From: Dermatophilus congolensis
Lineage (GTDB): Bacteria > Actinomycetota > Actinomycetes > Actinomycetales > Dermatophilaceae
NCBI GenBank assembly: GCA_030538115.1
Contig: JAUNUP010000007.1
Location: 1-64,000, forward strand
Direction of reading: 5' to 3'
Length of the DNA: 64,000 bases
The notes below the pieces were generated by a model that had not been told where the DNA came from, did not search any database, and was given only the letters and a program-made list of their open reading frames with translations. A program made the translations under genes and the position numbers. Positions 59,794 to 64,000 of the stretch are shown piece after piece. The stretch's first letter is position 1. Every line of letters begins with the position of its first letter.

Positions 59794-61599
59794 ATGTCTG
59801 AATCGTCGAACGACACCCACGAAACCCGGCAGGTCAAGAAGCTCATCGACTCTCCGCAGGACGTGGTCGAAGACATGATCAGCGGCCTGATCGGCCGACA
59901 CGACGGCCTGGCGCGGGTGACCGGGCAGCCCGTCGTCGTGCGCGCGCCCGGCACCGACACCGATTCGTCGAACGACCGGGTGCGGCTCATCAGCGGTGGC
60001 GGATCGGGCCACGAACCGGCCCACGCCGGCTACGTCGGGCCGGGAATGCTCGACGCAGCGGTACTCGGCCCCGTCTTCACGTCTCCGTCGACGGATGCCG
60101 TGCACGCCGCCATCGTTGCGGCCGCCAGCCACGGGGAAACAGACGGCGACGGTGATAACGCCGGGGTCGGCGGGGCATCGACGCTGCTCATCGTGAAGAA
60201 CTACACCGGCGACCGCCTCAACTTCGGCCTCGCCGCGCAGATGGCGCAGGCCGAAGGACACGGGGTCGACATCGTGATCGTGGCCGACGACGTCGCACTG
60301 GGTGACGCCTCGCGCGCCGGGCGGCGCGGTATCGGTGGAACGGTGCTCGTACACAAGGTCGCCGGGGCGCTGGCCAGCGGCGGAGCCTCGTTGGCCGACG
60401 TCAAGGCAGGAGTCGAGCGGTTCACCGAAGGGCTGGGCACCATGGGTGTCGCACTCGGGCCCTGCCACTCCCCCGGCGCCACCGAACCGAACTTCGAGCT
60501 CGGCGGCGACGAGATCGAGTGGGGCCTCGGCATCCACGGAGAAGCCGGGCACGAGCGCGGACCCGTCGCCTCCGCCTCCGAGGTGGCGAATCGGCTGGTC
60601 GACACCATCTGCTCCGACCGCGGCATCGCGGAGGGCGAGCGGGTGGTCGTGCTCGTCAACGGGCTCGGCGCGACGCCTCCGATGGAACTCGAGATTCTCA
60701 CCGGTGCCGTTCTCGCACGGCTCGGCGAGATCGGGGCGAACGTCGAACGCTGCTGGACCGGAACCTTTCTCACCTCCCTCGACATGCCGGGCGCGAGCGT
60801 CTCGGTGGCACGCGTCGACGACGAGCTACTGACATTGCTCGACGCACCCGCCGACACCCTCGCATGGGTGCCGGGACGGCGGCCTTCGGCCTCCGGAGGC
60901 GCCACGGTGGAGGTCGACCTACCCGACCCCCTTGGCGAACTTGCAGGTCACAGTGGAGATTCAGCCCGCGTCGACCCTGCTGTGACCGCCGCGGCAGAGC
61001 GGGCGGCGCAGGCCCTCGTCGAGGCGCGCGACGATCTGACGCACCTCGATCAACAGGTGGGTGACGGCGACCTCGGCGTGAACCTCGCGCGGGCGGCGCA
61101 GGCGGTGCTGGATCGAAGCGAGGTGCTGGCGTCGGCTCCCGACGTGCGCACCTACTTCCGGGCGATGAGCCAACTGGTGCGCTCGGAGACCGGGGGTTCG
61201 AGCGGGGCCTTGTATTCGTTGCTGCTCCTGGGCTTCGGCGACGGGTTCGACGACGGCGTGACGAGCATCGACGCAGCAACCGCGGCGCCGGCGTTCGCGG
61301 CCGGAGTCGCTTCGCTTCGCGAACTCGGCGGAGCAGACGTGGGAGACGCGACGATGGTCGACGCCCTCGTGCCCGCCTCGGAGGCACTGTCGGCCGCCGC
61401 AGAATCTGGTTCGGCCGACGTCGCGACTGCTGTGGTGGACGCGGCGAAGGAGGGCGCAGAGTCGACCAAGGACCTCATCGCCTCCCTCGGCCGGGCAAGC
61501 TACGTCGGCGAGCGCGGCAAGGGAGTCCCCGATCCTGGCGCCGTCGCGGTGACCCTGTGGCTCGAGGCCGCCCTCTCCTCGGACGTCGCCGCCCCCTAA
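59794..61599 (+). CDS. ATP-dependent dihydroxyacetone kinase, DhaK-DhaL fusion
   Basis: A 601-aa fused kinase forming dihydroxyacetone phosphate. The DhaK half (about residues 1-340) has SGGGSGHEPAHAGYVG and the substrate-binding His in GVALGPCHSPG near residue 222. The DhaL half (about 395-601) has HLDQQVGDGDLGVN with the Asp metal triad and SGALYSLLL. Fusion of both halves marks the ATP-using rather than the PTS-dependent type. It serves glycerol or dihydroxyacetone use, and could connect with the GDPD in this window through glycerol. GAGGTGAGG precedes the ATG. Confidence 0.94.
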   Translation: MSESSNDTHETRQVKKLIDSPQDVVEDMISGLIGRHDGLARVTGQPVVVRAPGTDTDSSNDRVRLISGGGSGHEPAHAGYVGPGMLDAAVLGPVFTSPSTDAVHAAIVAAASHGETDGDGDNAGVGGASTLLIVKNYTGDRLNFGLAAQMAQAEGHGVDIVIVADDVALGDASRAGRRGIGGTVLVHKVAGALASGGASLADVKAGVERFTEGLGTMGVALGPCHSPGATEPNFELGGDEIEWGLGIHGEAGHERGPVASASEVANRLVDTICSDRGIAEGERVVVLVNGLGATPPMELEILTGAVLARLGEIGANVERCWTGTFLTSLDMPGASVSVARVDDELLTLLDAPADTLAWVPGRRPSASGGATVEVDLPDPLGELAGHSGDSARVDPAVTAAAERAAQALVEARDDLTHLDQQVGDGDLGVNLARAAQAVLDRSEVLASAPDVRTYFRAMSQLVRSETGGSSGALYSLLLLGFGDGFDDGVTSIDAATAAPAFAAGVASLRELGGADVGDATMVDALVPASEALSAAAESGSADVATAVVDAAKEGAESTKDLIASLGRASYVGERGKGVPDPGAVAVTLWLEAALSSDVAAP

Positions 61600-61617
61600 C
61601 CTCTACTAGCAGAACTT

Positions 61618-61663
61618 AAGCTAAAGACCATAGTTTAGAAACTATGTCCGCGTCGCTTAGCTT
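61618..61663. promoter_or_regulatory. A+T-rich nested inverted repeats between dhaKL and sdaA
   Basis: CATAGTTT-AG-AAACTATG (61629-61646) is an 18-bp perfect palindrome. Outside it AAGCTAAAG (61618-61626) pairs with CTTAGCTT (61656-61663) with one deletion. In such G+C-rich surroundings this is striking; it may be an operator for sdaA or a terminator of dhaKL. Confidence 0.5.
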
Positions 61664-61770
61664 CTGTTGAGTGGCGCGGGGGTCGGGCAGAAGTGATCCC
61701 TGCGCCAGTTGGGGACGCCTGCCCCTTGGCCACGGCTGTATCTTCGGTCGGAACCGTGAAAAAATGGGGC

Positions 61771-63177
61771 ATGGCGCTTTCTGTACTGGACTTGTTCAAG
61801 ATCGGTGTCGGGCCTTCTTCATCGCACACGGTGGGGCCGATGCGTGCGGCGGCGCAGTTCGTCGGCGAGCTGCGCCGTGACGGGCTCATCGACTCCGTGG
61901 CCCGCGTGCAGGCGGAGTTGTACGGCTCGCTGGCCGCGACGGCCGCCGGGCACGCCTCCGACCGGGCCGTGGTGCTGGGCCTCGAGGGCGAAGACCCCGA
62001 GACCGTCGACATCCCGCACGCGACCGGGCGCATGGACCGCCTGCGTAGCGAGGGCCACATCACGCTGGGCGGAGAGCGGCAGGTGCCGTTCGACGCGGAA
62101 CGCGACCTGCTCCTCCACACGCGCGAGACGCTCCCCGGGCACCCGAACGGCATGCGGTTCACAGCCCTCGATGACGCGGGTCAGACCCTGCGTCAGGGCG
62201 AGTACTACTCCGTCGGAGGCGGATTCATCGTCGACGCCGAGCAGATGGCATCGGACTCGATGCCCGAGGACGCGGTCGCCCTGCCTCACCCGTTCACCAC
62301 GGCCGAGGAGTTGCTCGCCGCCTGCGAGCGCACCGGATTGTCGATCGCCGGCGTGATGCTCGCCAACGAGGCGGCGTTCCGGCCCGAGGCCGAAACCCGC
62401 GCCTCCCTGCTGCGCATCTGGGAGGTGATGCAGGGCGGAGTCGAGCGTGGCAGCACCAGCACCGAGGAGCTGCTGCCGGGCGGCATCTTCGTGCGGCGCC
62501 GCGCCCCGGGCCTGTTCGCGAGCCTGCGCCAACAGGAAGAGGCCTCGACCCGGCTCGGCAGCAACATGGGCGACCCGCTCTGGGCGATGGAGTGGCTCAA
62601 CGCGTTCGCGCTCGCCGTCAATGAAGACAACGCCGACGGAGGCCGCGTTGTCACCGCCCCTACGAACGGCGCCTCCGGCATCATCCCGGCGGTGCTGCAC
62701 TACTACCGCAAGTTCATCGACGGCGCAGACGACGAGGGCATCATCGAATTCCTGCTCACCGCAGGCGCGGTCGGGGTGCTCATCAAGTTGGGCGCCTCGA
62801 TCTCCGGCGCGGAGGTCGGCTGCCAGGGCGAGGTCGGTTCGGCGTCCTCGATGGCTGCGGCCGGGCTGTGCGCGGTGCTCGGCGGCACGCCGGCGCAGGT
62901 TGAGAACGCGGCCGAGATCGGCATCGAGCACAACCTCGGCCTTACATGCGACCCGCTCGCGGGGCTCGTGCAGGTGCCGTGCATAGAGCGCAACGCGATC
63001 GGAGCAGTCAAGGCCGTCAACGCCGCCCGGCTCGCCACACGCGGCGACGGTAGCCATCGGGTCACCCTCGACGAGGCGATCACCACGATGCGCCTGACCG
63101 GCGCCGACATGAAGTCGAAGTACAAGGAGACCTCGACCGGCGGCCTGGCCATCACCGTGAACATCATCGAGTGCTGA
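61771..63177 (+). CDS. sdaA: L-serine ammonia-lyase, iron-sulfur type
   Basis: A 468-aa one-chain L-serine deaminase giving pyruvate and ammonia. The N-terminal beta domain begins [12 protein letters not shown] and contains the active-site loop [13 protein letters not shown]; the C-terminal alpha domain carries the [4Fe-4S] cysteines ([14 protein letters not shown] and [12 protein letters not shown]). Full length and motifs match SdaA/TdcG. ATG 61771 is preferred as the conserved start; in-frame GTG 61756 would add five residues. It is separated from dhaKL by the nested inverted repeats. Confidence 0.94.
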   Translation: MALSVLDLFKIGVGPSSSHTVGPMRAAAQFVGELRRDGLIDSVARVQAELYGSLAATAAGHASDRAVVLGLEGEDPETVDIPHATGRMDRLRSEGHITLGGERQVPFDAERDLLLHTRETLPGHPNGMRFTALDDAGQTLRQGEYYSVGGGFIVDAEQMASDSMPEDAVALPHPFTTAEELLAACERTGLSIAGVMLANEAAFRPEAETRASLLRIWEVMQGGVERGSTSTEELLPGGIFVRRRAPGLFASLRQQEEASTRLGSNMGDPLWAMEWLNAFALAVNEDNADGGRVVTAPTNGASGIIPAVLHYYRKFIDGADDEGIIEFLLTAGAVGVLIKLGASISGAEVGCQGEVGSASSMAAAGLCAVLGGTPAQVENAAEIGIEHNLGLTCDPLAGLVQVPCIERNAIGAVKAVNAARLATRGDGSHRVTLDEAITTMRLTGADMKSKYKETSTGGLAITVNIIEC

Positions 63178-63179
63178 GG

Positions 63180-63230
63180 TTTTCCACAACCCCGACGAAT
63201 TGCTGCAGGCGACAACCCTCCTGTGGATAA
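63180..63230. other. inverted pair of DnaA-box-like 9-mers
   Basis: TTTTCCACA at 63180-63188 and TGTGGATAA (the exact complement of TTATCCACA) at 63222-63230 face each other across 33 nt in the intergenic region after sdaA. Two boxes are too few for an origin; they could titrate DnaA or be chance. Confidence 0.35.
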
Positions 63231-63384
63231 CCGGCCGTGGCAGTCCGCGGCCAGGCATACCGTGCGAGTTCACAGCACCGTTCGTGAACTCCTCACCAGC
63301 CAAGGACTGCCATGCGCCGGCCCCTCCTCGCCTTCGCCCGAGCAGCGCATCATGGCATCACATACCCTGATGTTACGATGCTTT

Positions 63385-63636
63385 ATGCGCACGACCGTGA
63401 CCCTCGATCCGGATGTCCACGCGCTTCTGGAGCGCGATATGGCTGAGCGGTCCGTTTCGTTCAAGCAAGCGGTGAACGATGCCGTACGTGCGGCGCTGAC
63501 GGGCGGCCGACGAGACGATTTCGACTTTCCCGATTTCGATCTGGGATCGACCAGCTATGACCTCACGCGCGCGAATCAATTGGCCGCAGAACTCGAGGAC
63601 GAACAGACCGTCCGCGACCTGAACCTGGGGCGCTGA
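63385..63636 (+). CDS. VapB-like antitoxin
   Basis: An 83-aa protein with a ribbon-helix-helix start (MRTTVTLDPDVHALLERDM) and a central helix SFKQAVNDAVRAAL, followed by an acidic/Phe-rich segment (DDFDFPDFDLG) that would wrap and neutralise a PIN toxin. It overlaps no other gene and ends 2 nt before the PIN-domain start, the standard antitoxin-toxin order. The A+T-richer upstream TGTTACGATGC may be its promoter. Such antitoxins usually repress their own operon with the toxin. Confidence 0.85.
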   Translation: MRTTVTLDPDVHALLERDMAERSVSFKQAVNDAVRAALTGGRRDDFDFPDFDLGSTSYDLTRANQLAAELEDEQTVRDLNLGR

Positions 63637-63638
63637 AC

Positions 63639-64000
63639 GTGATCGTCGTCGATACGAATGTGCTGCTCTACGCTGCGCACCGAGGGAGCGCCCAGCACCG
63701 GGACGCGAAGGCATGGATGCTGGCAAGCCTCGCAGACGGCGAGGTCCTGGCCCTCCCGTGGAGCGCGCTGCTCGGATTCGTGCGGATTTCTACGAACCCC
63801 CGGGTCTTCACTTCTCCGCTGAGCGCAGATCAGGCACTGTTGCTCGTCGAGCGCTGGCTTTCGCACGCGTCGATCGTCATCGCGCATCCGACGGCGCGAC
63901 ATGTCGGGGTTCTCGCCGGGTTGCTTCGTTCGTCGGGTACCGCCGGCAACCTCACTACCGACGCGCACATCGCTGCGCTCGCCATCGAGAACGGCGCTGC
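63639..64000 (+). CDS. VapC-like PIN-domain toxin, cut by the window end
   Basis: Only the first 120 codons are in the window. It starts at GTG 63639, 2 nt after the antitoxin stop. VVDTNVLLYAAH holds the first catalytic Asp, PWSALLGFVRISTNPRVF is the second conserved block of the actinobacterial PIN/VapC subgroup, and LTTDAHIAALAIENG brings the third acidic cluster just before the cut. The full protein should be about 140 residues. It is predicted to be an RNase held off by the neighbouring antitoxin. Confidence 0.85.
   Translation, partial: MIVVDTNVLLYAAHRGSAQHRDAKAWMLASLADGEVLALPWSALLGFVRISTNPRVFTSPLSADQALLLVERWLSHASIVIAHPTARHVGVLAGLLRSSGTAGNLTTDAHIAALAIENGA

Overview
The window is very G+C-rich chromosomal DNA from an actinomycete. 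GTG starts are frequent, stop/start overlaps of the GTGA or ATGA type are common, and most gene families are typical of high-GC Gram-positives: Glu-type ABC permeases, CWB2 cell-wall repeats, ferredoxin-type sulfite reductase, type I dehydroquinase, a Pls/PosA-type NRPS and TAP-like secreted peptidases. A member of the Micrococcales (Dermacoccaceae, Dermatophilaceae or Intrasporangiaceae range) fits, but nothing here fixes the genus. I see no rRNA, tRNA, CRISPR array, prophage or insertion sequence.

Layout. 0.1-1.6 kb: two permeases of a polar amino acid (glutamate-type) importer. 1.7-5.9 kb: a compact run with two small membrane proteins, UDP-glucose pyrophosphorylase, a SanA/YdcF protein, a methyltransferase and a helical protein. 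5.9-10.2 kb: PspC protein, CWB2 surface protein, an unrecognised protein, TerC. 10.2-14 kb: a divergent pair of paralogous GH26-like secreted glycosidases, then a GDPD with an inserted 14-residue tandem repeat. 14-15.7 kb: metB under an S-box (SAM-I) riboswitch. 15.7-21.7 kb: argS, a relic hipBA locus with an operator array, yciO, G6PD, argF. 21.8-27.1 kb: amidohydrolase, a pRiA4b ORF-3-like protein, an aminotransferase, a GlsB/YeaQ membrane protein. 27.3-28.1 kb: type I aroD.

28.1-35.7 kb is a complete assimilatory sulfate cluster. cysI-cysH-cysC-cysD-cysN are overlapping or abutting on the minus strand, a sirohydrochlorin chelatase is divergent, and a uroporphyrinogen methyltransferase is convergent with that. 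Together they take sulfate to sulfide and build the siroheme needed by CysI. Methionine synthesis (metB) is 13 kb away and is controlled by SAM. 35.8-46.1 kb: glgX, patatin, YqeY, SRPBCC, lipase-like, EEP, TAP-like peptidase and an unrecognised membrane protein. 46.3-49 kb: a TetR regulator followed by an ABC exporter. 49.2-51.6 kb: a lipoprotein convergent with an M1-type metallopeptidase lipoprotein.

51.7-57.9 kb is the most unusual locus. It is a three-gene overlapping operon of a large membrane NRPS-like enzyme (A-domain, carrier, then membrane helices and hexapeptide-like repeats), a membrane acyltransferase of the HGSNAT type, and a cytosolic BPL_N (glutaminase-like) protein. It looks like a self-contained, uncharacterised route to an acylated or exported amino acid product. 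58-64 kb: a secreted hydrolase, dhaKL, sdaA and, cut by the window end, a VapBC-like toxin-antitoxin pair.

At three loci (14.0-14.2, 15.6-15.7 and 34.3-34.7 kb), always just past a stop codon, there is a family of about 55-bp palindromic elements. They have 12-bp arms and a 31-32-nt spacer, usually in inverted pairs like enterobacterial BIMEs. One such composite is itself duplicated as a 153-bp direct repeat.
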